A stretch of DNA of 64,000 bases from Anisus vortex (taxonomy: Eukaryota; Mollusca; Gastropoda; Planorbidae): positions 211,001 through 275,000 of the forward strand of contig CASBPS010000046.1 of the NCBI GenBank assembly GCA_949126835.1, read 5' to 3'. The notes under the pieces were generated by a model, which was not told the origin of the DNA, made no database searches, and saw nothing but the letters and a program-made list of their open reading frames with translations. How positions within the stretch are numbered: the stretch's first letter is position 1; each line of letters opens with the position of its first letter. Position numbers and translations under genes: made by a program. Of this stretch, positions 12,244 to 24,536 are shown one piece after another.

Positions 12244-12818
12244 CCGTTGTACGGTTTCTGGAGAAGCCAAAACCACAAATCTGCTTTTGTACGGCCAGTA
12301 GAGAAGCCAAAACCACAAATCTGCTGTATTACGGCGAAAAGAGAAGCCAAAACAACAAATCTGCTATTCAAGTCGTTGTACGGCCAGAACAGAAGCACAA
12401 TTACCACAAATCTGCTAGTCAAGTCGTCGTACGGTTTGTGGAGAAGCCAAAACAACAAATCTGCTTTTTAAGTCCTTGTACGGCCAGAAAAGAAGCCAAA
12501 ACTAGAAATCTGCTATTCAAGTCGTTGTACAGTTTGTGGAGAGAGCCAAAACCATAAATCTGCTGTTTTATGGCCAGAAAAGAAGCCAAAACAAGAAATC
12601 TGCTATTCAAGTCCTTGTACGGTTTGTTGAGAGACCCAAAACCATAAATCTGCTGTGTTACGGCCAAAAGAGAAGCTAAAACCACAAATCTTCTTGTCAA
12701 GTCGTTGTACGGCCAGAAAAGAAGCCAAAACAAGAAATCTGCTATTCAAGTCGTTGTACGGCCAGAACAGAAGCACCATTACCACAAATCTGCTAGTCAA
12801 GTCGTTGTACGGTTTGTT
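12244..12818 (+). repeat. Class II spacer between the 2,485-bp-spaced duplicates
   Basis: The segment holds Class II monomers, including CTTGTCAAG and GTTTGTTGAGAGACCC variants. Private changes are GCACAATTACC near 12394 and GTACAGTTTGTGG near 12528. The ordinary 51-bp monomer is present near 12.77 kb. No gene or unique DNA is seen. Confidence 0.7.
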
Positions 12819-14728
12819 GAGAAGCCAAAACAACAAATCTGCTTTTTAAGTCCTTGTACGGCCAGAAAAGAAGCCAAAACTAGAAATCTGCTATTCAAGT
12901 CGTTGTACGGTTTGTGGAGAGAGCCAAAACCACAAATCTGCAGTGTTACTACCAAAAGAGAAGCTGAAACCACAAATCTTGTTTTCAAGTCGTTGTACGG
13001 CCAGAAAAAAAGCCAAAACCAGAAATCTGCTGTTTTACGGCCAGAAAAGGAGCCAAAACAAGAAATCTGCTATTCAAGTCGTTGTACGGACTGTGGAAAC
13101 GCCAAAACCACAAATCTGCTTTTGTAAGGCCAGTAGAGAAGCCAAAACCACAAATCTGCTGTTTTACGGTTAGAAAAGAAGCCAAAACAAGAAATCTGCT
13201 ATTCAAGTCGTTGTACGGATTGTGGAAAAGCCAAAACCACAAATCTGCTTTTGTACGGCCAGAATAGGAGCCAAAACCAGAAATCTGCTTTTCAAGTCGT
13301 TGTACGGTTTCTGGAGAAGCCAAAACCACAAATCTGCTTTTGTACGGCCAGTAGAGAAGCCAAAACCACAAATATGCTGTATAACGGCGAAAAGAGAAGC
13401 CAAAACCACAAATCTGCTATTCAAGTCGTTGTACGGCCAGAACAGAAGCACCATTACCACAAATCTGCTAGTCAAGTCGTTGTACGGTTTGTGGAGAAGC
13501 CAAAACAACAAATCTGCTATTCAAGTCGTTGTACGGTTTGTGGAGAGAGCCAAAACCACAAATCTGCTGTGTTACTACCAAAAGAGAAGCTGAAACCACA
13601 AATCTTCTTTTCAAGTCGTTGTACGGCCAGAACAGAAGCACCATTACCACAAATCTGCTAGTCAAGCCGTTGTACGGTTTGTGGAGAAGCCAAAACAAAA
13701 AATCTGCTTTTTAAGTCCTTGTACGGCCAGAAAAGAAGCCAAAACTAGAAATCTGCTATTCAAGTCATTGTACGGTTTGTGGAGAGAGCCAAAACCATAA
13801 ATCTGTTTTTGTACGGCCAGAAAAGGAGCCAAAACCAGAAATCTGCTTTTCAAGTCTTTGTACGGTTTCTGGAGAAGCCAAAACCACAAATCTGCTTTTG
13901 TACGGCCAGTAGAGAAGCCAAAACCACAAATCTGCTGTATTACGGCGAAAAGAGAAGCCAAAACCACAAATCTGCTATTCAAGTCGTTGTACGGCCAGAA
14001 CAGAAGCACCATTACCACAAATCTGCTAGTCAAGTCGTTGTACGGTTTGTTGAGAAGCCAAAACAACAAATCTGCTTTTCAAGTCCTTGTACGGCCAGAA
14101 AAGAAGCCAAAACTAGAAATCTGCTATTCAAGTCGTTGTACGGTTTGTGGAGAGACCCAAAACCATAAATCTGCTGTGTTACGGCCAAAAGAGAAGCTAA
14201 AACCACAAATCTTCTTGTCAAGTCGTTGTACGGCCAGAAAATAAGCCAAAACAAGAAATCTGCTATTCAAGTCGTTATACAGATTGTGGAAAAGCCAAAA
14301 CCTCAAATCTGCTTTTGTACGGCCAGAAAAGGAGCCAAAACAAGAAATCTGCTTTTCAAGTCTTTGTACGGTTTCTGAAGAAGCCAAAACCACAAATCTG
14401 CTTTTGTACGGCCAGTAGAGAAGCCAAAACCACAAATCTGCTGTATTACGGCGAAAAGAGAAGCCAAAACCACAAATCTGCTATTCAAGTCGTTGTACGG
14501 CCAGAACAGAAGCACCATTACCACAAATCTGCTAGTCAAGTCGTTGTACGGTTTGTGGAGAAGCCAAAACAACAAATCTGCTTTTTAAGTCCTTGTACGG
14601 CCAGAAAAGAAACCAAAACTAGAAATATGCTATTCAAGTCGTTGTACGGTTTGTGGAGAGAGCCAAAACCATAAATCTGTTTTTGTACGGCCAGAAAAGG
14701 AGCCAAAACCAGAAATCTGCTTTTCAAG
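12819..14728 (+). repeat. Right member of the 2,485-bp-spaced duplicate
   Basis: This is the near-identical partner of 10334-12243. Private substitutions seen by eye include CTGCAGTG near 12950, where the partner has CTGCTGTG, and CAAAAAATCTGC near 13695, where the partner has CAACAAATCTGC. The segment contains Class I order to about 13.66 kb and Class II order afterwards. Confidence 0.8.
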
Positions 14729-14851
14729 TCGTTGTACGGTTTCTGGAGAAGCCAAAACCACAAATCTGCTTTTGTACGGCCAGTAGAGAAGCCAAAACCA
14801 CAAATATGCTGTATAACGGCGAAAAGAGAAGCCAAAACCACAAATCTGCTA

Positions 14852-17601
14852 TTCAAGTCGTTGTACGGCCAGAACAGAAGCACCATTACCACAAATCTGC
14901 TAGTCAAGCCGTTGTACGGTTTGTGGAGAAGCCAAAACAACAAATCTGCTTTTTAAGTCCTTGTACGGCCAGAAAAGAAGCCAAAACTAGAAATCTGCTA
15001 TTCAAGTCATTGTACGGTTTGTGGAGAGAGCCAAAACCATAAATCTGTTTTTGTACGGCCAGTAGAGAAGCCAAAACCACAAATCTGCTGTATTTGGCGA
15101 AAAGAGAAGCCAAAACCACAAATCTGCTATTCAAGTCGTTGTACGGCCAGAACAGAAGCACCATTACCACAAATCTGCTAGTCAAGTCGTTGTACGGTTT
15201 GTTGAGAAGCCAAAACAACAAATCTGCTTTTTAAGTCCTTGTACGGCCAGAAAAAAAGCTAAAACTAGAAATCTGCTATTCAAGTCGTTGTACGGTTTAT
15301 GGAGAGAGCCAAAACCATAAATCTGCTGTGTTACGGCCAAAAGAGAAGCTAAATTCACAAATCTTCTTGTCAAGTCGTTGTACGGCCAGAAAAGGAGCCA
15401 AAACAAGAAATCTGCTTTTCAAGTCGTTGTACGGTTTCTGGAGAAGCCAAAACCACAAATCTGCTTTTGTACGGCTAGTAGAGAAGCCAAAACCACAAAT
15501 CTGCTGTATTACGGCGAAAAGAGAAGCCAAAACCACAAATCTGCTATTCAAGTCGTTGTACGGCCAGAAAAAAAGCCAAAACCAGAAATCTGCTGTTTTA
15601 CGGCCAGAAAAGGAGCCAAAACCACAAATCTGCTGTTTTACGGCCAAAAGAGAAGCCAAAACCATAAATCTGCTGTGTTACGGCCAAAAGAGAAGCTAAA
15701 ACCACAAATCTTCTTTTCAAGTCGTTGTACGGCCAGAAAAGAAGCCAAAACAAGAAATCTGCTATTCAAGTCGTTGTACGGATTGTGGAAAAGCCAAAAC
15801 CACAAATCTGCTTTTGTACGGCCAGAATAGGAGCCAAAACCAGAAATCTGCTTTTCAAGTCGTTGTACGGTTTCTGGAGAAGCCAAAACCACAAATCTGC
15901 TTTTGTACGGCCAGTAGAGAAGCCAAAACCACAAAACTGCTGTATTACGGCGAAAAGAGAAGCCAAAACCACAAATCTGCTATTCAAGTCGTTGTACGGC
16001 CAGAACAGAAGCACCATTACCACAAATCTGCTAGTCAAGTCGTCGTACGGTTTGTGGAGAAGCCAAAACAACAAATCTGCTTTTTAAGTCCTTGTACGGC
16101 CAGAAAAGAAGCCAAAACTAGAAATCTGCTATTCAAGTCGTTGTACGGTTTGTGGAGAGAGCCAAAACCATAAATCTGCTGTTTTATGGCCAGAAAAGAA
16201 GCCAAAACAAGAAATCTGCTATTCAAGTCGTTGTACGGTTTGTTGAGAGAGCCTAAACCATAAATCTGCTGTGTTACGGCCAAAAGAGAAGCTAAAACCA
16301 CAAATCTTCTAGTCAAGTCGTTGTACGGCCAGAAAAGAAGCCAAACCAAGAAATCTGCTATTCAAGTCGTTGTACGGATTGTGGAAAAGCCAAAACCACA
16401 AATCTGCTTTTGTACGGCCAGAAAAGGAGCCAAAACCAGAAATCTGCTTTTCAAGTCGTTGTACGGTTTCTGGAGAAGCCAAAACCACAAATCTGCTTTT
16501 GTACGGCTAGTAGAGAAGCCAAAACCACAAATCTGCTGTATTACGGCGAAAAAAGAACCCAAAACCACAAATCTGCTATTCAAGTCGTTGTACGGCCAGA
16601 ACAGAAGCACCATTACCACAAATCTGCTAGTCAAGTCGTTGTACGGTTTGTGGAGAAGCCAAAACAACAAATCTGCTTTTTAAGTCCTTGTACGGCCAGA
16701 AAAGAAGCCAAAACTAGAAATCTGCTATTCAAGTCGTTGTACGGTTTGTGGAGAGAGCCAAAACCACAAATCTGCTGTGTTACTACCAAAAGAGAAGCTG
16801 AAACCACAAATCTTGTTTTCAAGTCGTTGTACGGCCAGAAAAAAAGCCAAAACCAGAAATCTGCTGTTTTACGGCCAGAAAAGGAGCCAAAACAAGAAAT
16901 CTGCTATTCAAGTCGTTGTACGGACTGTGGAAACGCCAAAACCACAAATCTGCTTTTGTAAGGCCAGTAGAGAAGCCAAAACCACAAATCTGCTGTTTTA
17001 CGGTTAGAAAAGAAGCCAAAACAAGAAACTCTGCTATTCAAAACGTTGTACGGATTGTGGAAAAGCCAAAACCACAAATCTGCTTTTGTACGGCCAGAAT
17101 AGGAGCCAAAACCAGAAATCTGCTTTTCAAGTCGTTGTACGGTTTCTGGAGAAGCCAAAACCACAAATCTGCTTTTGTACGGCCAGTAGAGAAGCCAAAA
17201 CCACAAATATGCTGTATAACGGCGAAAAGAGAAGCCAAAACCACAAATCTGCTATTCAAGTCGTTGTACGGCCAGAACAGAAGCACCATTACCACAAATC
17301 TGCTAGTCAAGTCGTTGTACGGTTTGTGGAGAAGCCAAAACAACAAATCTGCTATTCAAGTCGTTGTACGGTTTGTGGAGAGAGCCAAAACCAGAAATCT
17401 GCTGTGTTACTACCAAAAGAGAAGCTGAAACCACAAATCTTCTTTTCAAGTCGTTGTACGGCCAGAACAGAAGCACCATTACCACAAATCTGCTAGTCAA
17501 GCCGTTGTACGGTTTGTGGAGAAGCCAAAACAACAAATCTGCTTTTTAAGTCCTTGTACGGCCAGAAAAGAAGCCAAAACTAGAAATCTGCTATTCAAGT
17601 C
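14852..17601 (+). repeat. Long-range copy of 3388-6138 (offset 11,463-11,464 bp)
   Basis: About 2.75 kb of Class I sequence, including the TATTTGGCG linker block (15091), repeats the region near 3.4-6.1 kb. The offset changes by one base at the poly-A run. Private differences include AAATTCACAAATC near 15353, CTTCTAGTCAAG near 16308 and CAAAACGTTG near 17041. Start and end are the points where CTATTCAAG against CTTTTCAAG, and CGTTG against CATTG, break the match. Confidence 0.8.
16637..17502 (+). repeat. 866-bp tandem duplication, left copy (19 monomers)
   Basis: The segment 16637-17601 matches 17503-18467 at offset 866 bp, longer than the period, so the two are true tandem copies. In the Class I unit, 866 bp is exactly the distance between two similar CTAGTCAAG monomers (anchors 733 and 1599), 19 monomers apart. 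The duplication therefore looks like slippage between those two sites. The only clear difference is CAAAACG near 17041 against CAAGTCG in the right copy. Confidence 0.85.
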
Positions 17602-18467
17602 GTTGTACGGTTTGTGGAGAGAGCCAAAACCACAAATCTGCTGTGTTACTACCAAAAGAGAAGCTGAAACCACAAATCTTGTTTTCAAGTCGTTGTACGG
17701 CCAGAAAAAAAGCCAAAACCAGAAATCTGCTGTTTTACGGCCAGAAAAGGAGCCAAAACAAGAAATCTGCTATTCAAGTCGTTGTACGGACTGTGGAAAC
17801 GCCAAAACCACAAATCTGCTTTTGTAAGGCCAGTAGAGAAGCCAAAACCACAAATCTGCTGTTTTACGGTTAGAAAAGAAGCCAAAACAAGAAACTCTGC
17901 TATTCAAGTCGTTGTACGGATTGTGGAAAAGCCAAAACCACAAATCTGCTTTTGTACGGCCAGAATAGGAGCCAAAACCAGAAATCTGCTTTTCAAGTCG
18001 TTGTACGGTTTCTGGAGAAGCCAAAACCACAAATCTGCTTTTGTACGGCCAGTAGAGAAGCCAAAACCACAAATATGCTGTATAACGGCGAAAAGAGAAG
18101 CCAAAACCACAAATCTGCTATTCAAGTCGTTGTACGGCCAGAACAGAAGCACCATTACCACAAATCTGCTAGTCAAGTCGTTGTACGGTTTGTGGAGAAG
18201 CCAAAACAACAAATCTGCTATTCAAGTCGTTGTACGGTTTGTGGAGAGAGCCAAAACCAGAAATCTGCTGTGTTACTACCAAAAGAGAAGCTGAAACCAC
18301 AAATCTTCTTTTCAAGTCGTTGTACGGCCAGAACAGAAGCACCATTACCACAAATCTGCTAGTCAAGCCGTTGTACGGTTTGTGGAGAAGCCAAAACAAC
18401 AAATCTGCTTTTTAAGTCCTTGTACGGCCAGAAAAGAAGCCAAAACTAGAAATCTGCTATTCAAGTC
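17503..18467 (+). repeat. 866-bp tandem duplication, right copy
   Basis: This repeats 16637-17601. It ends at base 18468, where CATTG appears instead of CGTTG and the Class II 368-bp series begins. Confidence 0.85.
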
Positions 18468-18499
18468 ATTGTACGGTTTGTGGAGAGAGCCAAAACCAT

Positions 18500-18867
18500 A
18501 AATCTGTTTTTGTACGGCCAGAAAAGGAGCCAAAACCAGAAATCTGCTTTTCAAGTCTTTGTACGGTTTCTGGAGAAGCCAAAACCACAAATCTGCTTTT
18601 GTACGGCCAGTAGAGAAGCCAAAACCACAAATCTGCTGTATTACGGCGAAAAGAGAAGCCAAAACCACAAATCTGCTATTCAAGTCGTTGTACGGCCAGA
18701 ACAAAAGCACCATTACCACAAATCTGCTAGTCAAGTCGTTGTACGGTTTGTGGAGAAGCCAAAACAACAAATCTGCTTTTTAAGTCCTTGTACGGCCAGA
18801 AAATAAACCAAAACTAGAAATATGCTATTCAAGTCGTTGTACGGTTTGTGGAGAGAGCCAAAACCAT
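18500..18867 (+). repeat. 368-bp Class II 8-mer, unit 1 of a run
   Basis: Anchors at 18500 and 18868 bracket eight monomers of 40, 49, 40, 40, 51, 49, 49 and 50 bp, totalling 368 bp. The unit opens with the diagnostic CTGTTTTTGTACGG short monomer and closes with the TTTGTGGAGAGAGCC long monomer. A variant AAAATAAACC lies near 18802. Confidence 0.9.
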
Positions 18868-19235
18868 AAATCTGTTTTTGTACGGCCAGAAAAGGAGCCA
18901 AAACCAGAAATCTGCTTTTCAAGTCGTTGTACGGTTTCTGGAGAAGCCAAAACCACAAATCTGCTTTTGTACGGCCAGTAGAGAAGCCAAAACCACAAAT
19001 ATGCTGTATAACGGCGAAAAGAGAAGCCAAAACCACAAATCTGCTATTCAAGTCGTTGTACGGCCAGAACAGAAGCACCATTACCACAAATCTGCTAGTC
19101 AAGCCGTTGTACGGTTTGTGGAGAAGCCAAAACAACAAATCTGCTTTTTAAGTCCTTGTACGGCCAGAAAAGAAGCCAAAACTAGAAATCTGCTATTCAA
19201 GTCATTGTACGGTTTGTGGAGAGAGCCAAAACCAT
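18868..19235 (+). repeat. 368-bp Class II 8-mer, unit 2 of a run
   Basis: This has the same monomer order as the preceding unit, at exactly 368 bp spacing. It differs by several substitutions, including CAAATATGC with TATAACGG in the fourth monomer. These tie it to a Class I relative of that monomer and suggest exchange between the two classes. Confidence 0.88.
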
Positions 19236-19552
19236 AAATCTGTTTTTGTACGGCCAGAAAAGGAGCCAAAACCAGAAATCTGCTTTTCAAGTCTTTGTAC
19301 GGTTTCTGGAGAAGCCAAAACCACAAATCTGCTTTTGTACGGCCAGTAGAGAAGCCAAAACCACAAATCTGCTGTATTACGGCGAAAAGAGAAGCCAAAA
19401 CCACAAATCTGCTATTCAAGTCGTTGTACGGTTTGTGGAGAAGCCAAAACAACAAATCTGCTTTTTAAGTCCTTGTACGGCCAGAAAAGAAGCCAAAACT
19501 AGAAATCTGCTATTCAAGTCGTTGTACGGTTTGTGGAGAGAGCCAAAACCAC
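19236..19552 (+). repeat. Class II unit 3 of the run, lacking the 51-bp monomer (317 bp)
   Basis: This starts like the two units before it, but the 51-bp ACAGAAGCACCATT monomer is absent near 19430. CTATTCAAGTCGTTGTACGG runs directly into TTTGTGGAG, so the unit is 368 minus 51 = 317 bp. It then joins the Class I GTTACTACC monomer. The same deletion appears 5,227 bp downstream near 24,658, because the site was carried along in the large duplication. Confidence 0.85.
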
Positions 19553-22500
19553 AAATCTGCTGTGTTACTACCAAAAGAGAAGCTGAAACCACAAATCTTG
19601 TTTTCAAGTCGTTGTACGGCCAGAAAAAAAGCCAAAACCAGAAATCTGCTGTTTTACGGCCAGAAAAGGAGCCAAAACAAGAAATCTGCTATTCAAGTCG
19701 TTGTACGGACTGTGGAAACGCCAAAACCACAAATCTGCTTTTGTAAGGCCAGTAGAGAAGCCAAAACCACAAATCTGCTGTTTTACGGTTAGAAAAGAAG
19801 CCAAAACAAGAAACTCTGCTATTCAAGTCGTTGTACGGATTGTGGAAAAGCCAAAACCACAAATCTGCTTTTGTACGGCCAGAATAGGAGCCAAAACCAG
19901 AAATCTGCTTTTCAAGTCGTTGTACGGTTTCTGGAGAAGCCAAAACCACAAATCTGCTTTTGTACGGCCAGTAGAGAAGCCAAAACCACAAATATGCTGT
20001 ATAACGGCGAAAAGAGAAGCCAAAACCACAAATCTGCTATTCAAGTCGTTGTACGGCCAGAACAGAAGCACCATTACCACAAATCTGCTAGTCAAGTCGT
20101 TGTACGGTTTGTGGAGAAGCCAAAACAACAAATCTGCTATTCAAGTCGTTGTACGGTTTGTGGAGAGAGCCAAAACCAGAAATCTGCTGTGTTACTACCA
20201 AAAGAGAAGCTGAAACCACAAATCTTCTTTTCAAGTCGTTGTACGGCCAGAACAGAAGCACCATTACCACAAATCTGCTAGTCAAGCCGTTGTACGGTTT
20301 GTGGAGAAGCCAAAACAACAAATCTGCTTTTTAAGTCCTTGTACGGCCAGAAAAGAAGCCAAAACTAGAAATCTGCTATTCAAGTCATTGTACGGTTTGT
20401 GGAGAGAGCCAAAACCATAAATCTGTTTTTGTACGGCCAGAAAAGGAGCCAAAACCAGAAATCTGCTTTTCAAGTCTTTGTACGGTTTCTGGAGAAGCCA
20501 AAACCACAAATCTGCTTTTGTACGGCCAGTAGAGAAGCCAAAACCACAAATCTGCTGTATTACGGCGAAAAGAGAAGCCAAAACCACAAATCTGCTATTC
20601 AAGTCGTTGTACGGCCAGAACAGAAGCACCATTACCACAAATCTGCTAGTCAAGTCGTTGTACGGTTTGTTGAGAAGCCAAAACAACAAATCTGCTTTTC
20701 AAGTCCTTGTACGGCCAGAAAAGAAGCCAAAACTAGAAATCTGCTATTCAAGTCGTTGTACGGTTTGTGGAGAGACCCAAAACCATAAATCTGCTGTGTT
20801 ACGGCCAAAAGAGAAGCTAAAACCACAAATCTTCTTGTCAAGTCGTTGTACGGCCAGAAAATAAGCCAAAACAAGAAATCTGCTATTCAAGTCGTTATAC
20901 AGATTGTGGAAAAGCCAAAACCTCAAATCTGCTTTTGTACGGCCAGAAAAGGAGCCAAATCAAGAAATCTGCTTTTCAAGTCTTTGTACGGTTTCTGAAG
21001 AAGCCAAAACCACAAATCTGCTTTTGTACGGCCAGTAGAGAAGCCAAAACCACAAATCTGCTGTATTACGGCGAAAAGAGAAGCCAAAACCACAAATCTG
21101 CTATTCAAGTCGTTGTACGGCCAGAACAAAAGCACCATTACCACAAATCTGCTAGTCAAGTCGTTGTACGGTTTGTGGAGAAGCCAAAACAACAAATCTG
21201 CTTTTTAAGTCCTTGTACGGCCAGAAAAGAAGCCAAAACTAGAAATATGCTATTCAAGTCGTTGTACGGTTTGTGGAGAGAGCCAAAACCATAAATCTGT
21301 TTTTGTACGGCCAGAAAAGGAGCCAAAACCAGAAATCTGCTTTTCAAGTCGTTGTACGGTTTCTGGAGAAGCCAAAACCACAAATCTGCTTTTGTACGGC
21401 CAGTAGAGAAGCCAAAACCACAAATATGCTGTATAACGGCGAAAAGAGAAGCCAAAACCACAAATCTGCTATTCAAGTCGTTGTACGGCCAGAACAGAAG
21501 CACCATTACCACAAATCTGCTAGTCAAGCCGTTGTACGGTTTGTGGAGAAGCCAAAACAACAAATCTGCTTTTTAAGTCCTTGTACGGCCAGAAAAGAAG
21601 CCAAAACTAGAAATCTGCTATTCAAGTCATTGTACGGTTTGTGGAGAGAGCCAAAACCATAAATCTGTTTTTGTACGGCCAGAAAAGGAGCCAAAACCAG
21701 AAATCTGCTTTTCAAGTCTTTGTACGGTTTCTGGAGAAGCCAAAACCACAAATCTGCTTTTGTACGGCCAGTAGAGAAGCCAAAACCACACATCTGCTGT
21801 ATTACGGCGAAAAGAGAAGCCAAAACCACAAATTCGCTATTCAAGTCGTTGTACGGCCAGAACAGAAGCACCATTACCACAAATCTGCTAGTCAAGTCGT
21901 TGTACGGTTTGTTGAGAAGCCAAAACAACAAATCTGCTTTTCAAGTCCTTGTACGGCCAGAAAAGAAGCCAAAACTAGAAATCTGCTATTCAAGTCGTTG
22001 TACGGTTTGTGGAGAGACCCAAAACCATAAATCTGCTGTGTTACGGCCAAAAGAGAAGCTACAACCACAAATCTTCTTGTCAAGTCGTTGTACGGCCAGA
22101 AAATAAGCCAAAACAAGAAATCTGCTATTCAAGTCGTTATACAGATTGTGGAAAAGCCAAAACCTCAAATCTGCTTTTGTACGGCCAGAAAAGGAGCCAA
22201 AACAAGAAATCTGCTTTTCAAGTCTTTGTACGGTTTCTGAAGAAGCCAAAACCACAAATCTGCTTTTGTACGGCCAGTAGAGAAGCCAAAACCACAAATC
22301 TGCTGTATTACGGCGAAAAGAGAAGCCAAAACCACAAATCTGCTATTCAAGTCGTTGTACGGCCAGAACAGAAGCACCATTACCACAAATCTGCTAGTCA
22401 AGTCGTTGTACGGTTTGTGGAGAAGCCAAAACAACAAATCTGCTTTTTAAGTCCTTGTACGGCCAGAAAAGAAACCAAAACTAGAAATCTGCTATTCAAG

Positions 22501-24536
22501 TCGTTGTACGGTTTGTGGAGAGAGCCAAAACCATAAATCTGTTTTTGTACGGCCAGAAAAGGAGCCCAAACCAGAAATCATCTTTTGAAGTCTTTGTACG
22601 GTTTCTGGAGAAGCCAAAACCACAAATCTGCTTTTGTACGGCCAGTAGAGAAGCCAAAACCACAAATCTGCTGTATTACGGCAAAAAGAGAAGCCAAAAC
22701 CACAAATCTGCTATTCAAGTCGTTGTACGGTTTGTGGAGAGAGCCAAAACCACAAATCTGCTGTGTTACTACCAAAAGAGAAGCTGAAACCACAAATCTT
22801 CTTTTCAAGTCGTTGTACGGCCAGAACAGAAGCACCATTACCACAAATCTGCTAGTCAAGCCGTTGTACGGTTTGTGGAGAAGCCAAAACAACAAATCTG
22901 CTTTTTAAGTCCTTGTACGGCCAGAAAAGAAGCCAAAACTAGAAATCTGCTATTCAAGTCATTGTACGGTTTGTGGAGAGAGCCAAAACCATAAATCTGT
23001 TTTTGTACGGCCAGAAAAGGAGCCAAAACCAGAAATCTGCTTTTCAAGTCTTTGTACGGTTTCTGGAGAAGCCAAAACCACAAATCTGCTTTTGTACGGC
23101 CAGTAGAGAAGCCAAAACCACAAATCTGCTGTATTACGGCGAAAAGAGAAGCCAAAACCACAAATCTGCTATTCAAGTCGTTGTACGGCCAGAACAGAAG
23201 CACCATTACCACAAATCTGCTAGTCAAGTCGTTGTACGGTTTGTTGAGAAGCCAAAACAACAAATCTGCTTTTCAAGTCCTTGTACGGCCAGAAAAGAAG
23301 CCAAAACTAGAAATCTGCTATTCAAGTCGTTGTACGGTTTGTGGAGAGACCCAAAACCATAAATCTGCTGTGATACGGCCAAAAGAGAAGCTAAAACCAC
23401 AAATCTTCTTGTCAAGTCGTTGTACGGCCAGAAAATAAGCCAAAACAAGAAATCTGCTATTCAAGTCGTTATACAGATTGTGGAAAAGCCAAAACCTCAA
23501 ATCTGCTTTTGTACGGCCAGAAAAGGAGCCAAAACAAGAAATCTGCTTTTCAAGTCTTTGTACGGTTTCTGAAGAAGCCAAAACCACAAATCTGCTTTTG
23601 TACGGCCAGTAGAGAAGCCAAAACCACAAATCTGCTGTATTACGGCGAAAAGAGAAGCCAAAACCACAAATCTGCTATTCAAGTCGTTGTACGGCCAGAA
23701 CAGAAGCACCATTACCACAAATCTGCTAGTCAAGTCGTTGTACGGTTTGTGGAGAAGCAAAAACAACAAATCTGCTTTTTAAGTCCTTGTACGGCCAGAA
23801 AAGAAACCAAAACTAGAAATATGCTATTCAAGTCGTTGTACGGTTTGTGGAGAGAGCCAAAACCATAAATCTGTTTTTGTACGGCCAGAAAAGGAGCCAA
23901 AACCAGAAATCTGCTTTTCAAGCCGTTGTACGGTTTCTGGAGAAGCCAAAACCACAAATCTGCTTTTGTACGGCCAGTAGAGAAGCCAAAACCACAAATC
24001 TGCTGTATTACGGCGAAAAGAGAAGCCAAAACAACAAATCTGCTATTCAAGTCGTTGTACGGCCAGAACAGAAGCACCATTACCACAAATCTGCTAGTCA
24101 AGTCGTCGTACGGTTTGTGGAGAAGCCAAAACAACAAATCTGCTTTTTAAGTCCTTGTACGGCCAGAAAAGAAGCCAAAACTAGAAATCTGCTATTCAAG
24201 TCGTTGTACGGTTTGTGGAGAGAGCCAAAACCATAAATCTGCTGTTTTATGGCCAGAAAAGAAGCCAAAACAAGAAATCTGCTATTCAAGTCCTTGTACG
24301 GTTTGTTGAGAGACCCAAAACCATAAATCTGCTGTGTTACGGCCAAAAGAGAAGCTAAAACCACAAATCTTCTTGTCAAGTCGTTGTACGGCCAGAAAAG
24401 AAGCCAAAACAAGAAATCTGCTATTCAAGTCGTTATACAGATTGTGGAAAAGCCAAAACCTCAAATCTGCTTTTGTACGGCCAGAAAAGGAGCCAAAACA
24501 AGAAATCTGCTTTTCAAGTCTTTGTACGGTTTCTGA
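19310..24536 (+). repeat. 5,227-bp tandem duplication, left copy
   Basis: The interval 19310-24658 matches 24537-29885 at a constant offset of 5,227 bp over about 5.35 kb. The left limit is the GTTTCTGGA against GTTTCTGAA difference at 19309/24536. The right limit is TTTGTGG against CCAGAAC at 24659/29886. Comparing both copies, I found a single substitution: G at 21232 against A at 26459. The copy holds a Class I part (about 19.55-20.3 kb) followed by Class II 368-, 457- and 874-bp cycles. Several rare variants, such as CACACATCTGC near 21788, AAATTCGC near 21832 and GAAATCATC near 22574, are shared by both copies. Confidence 0.92.
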
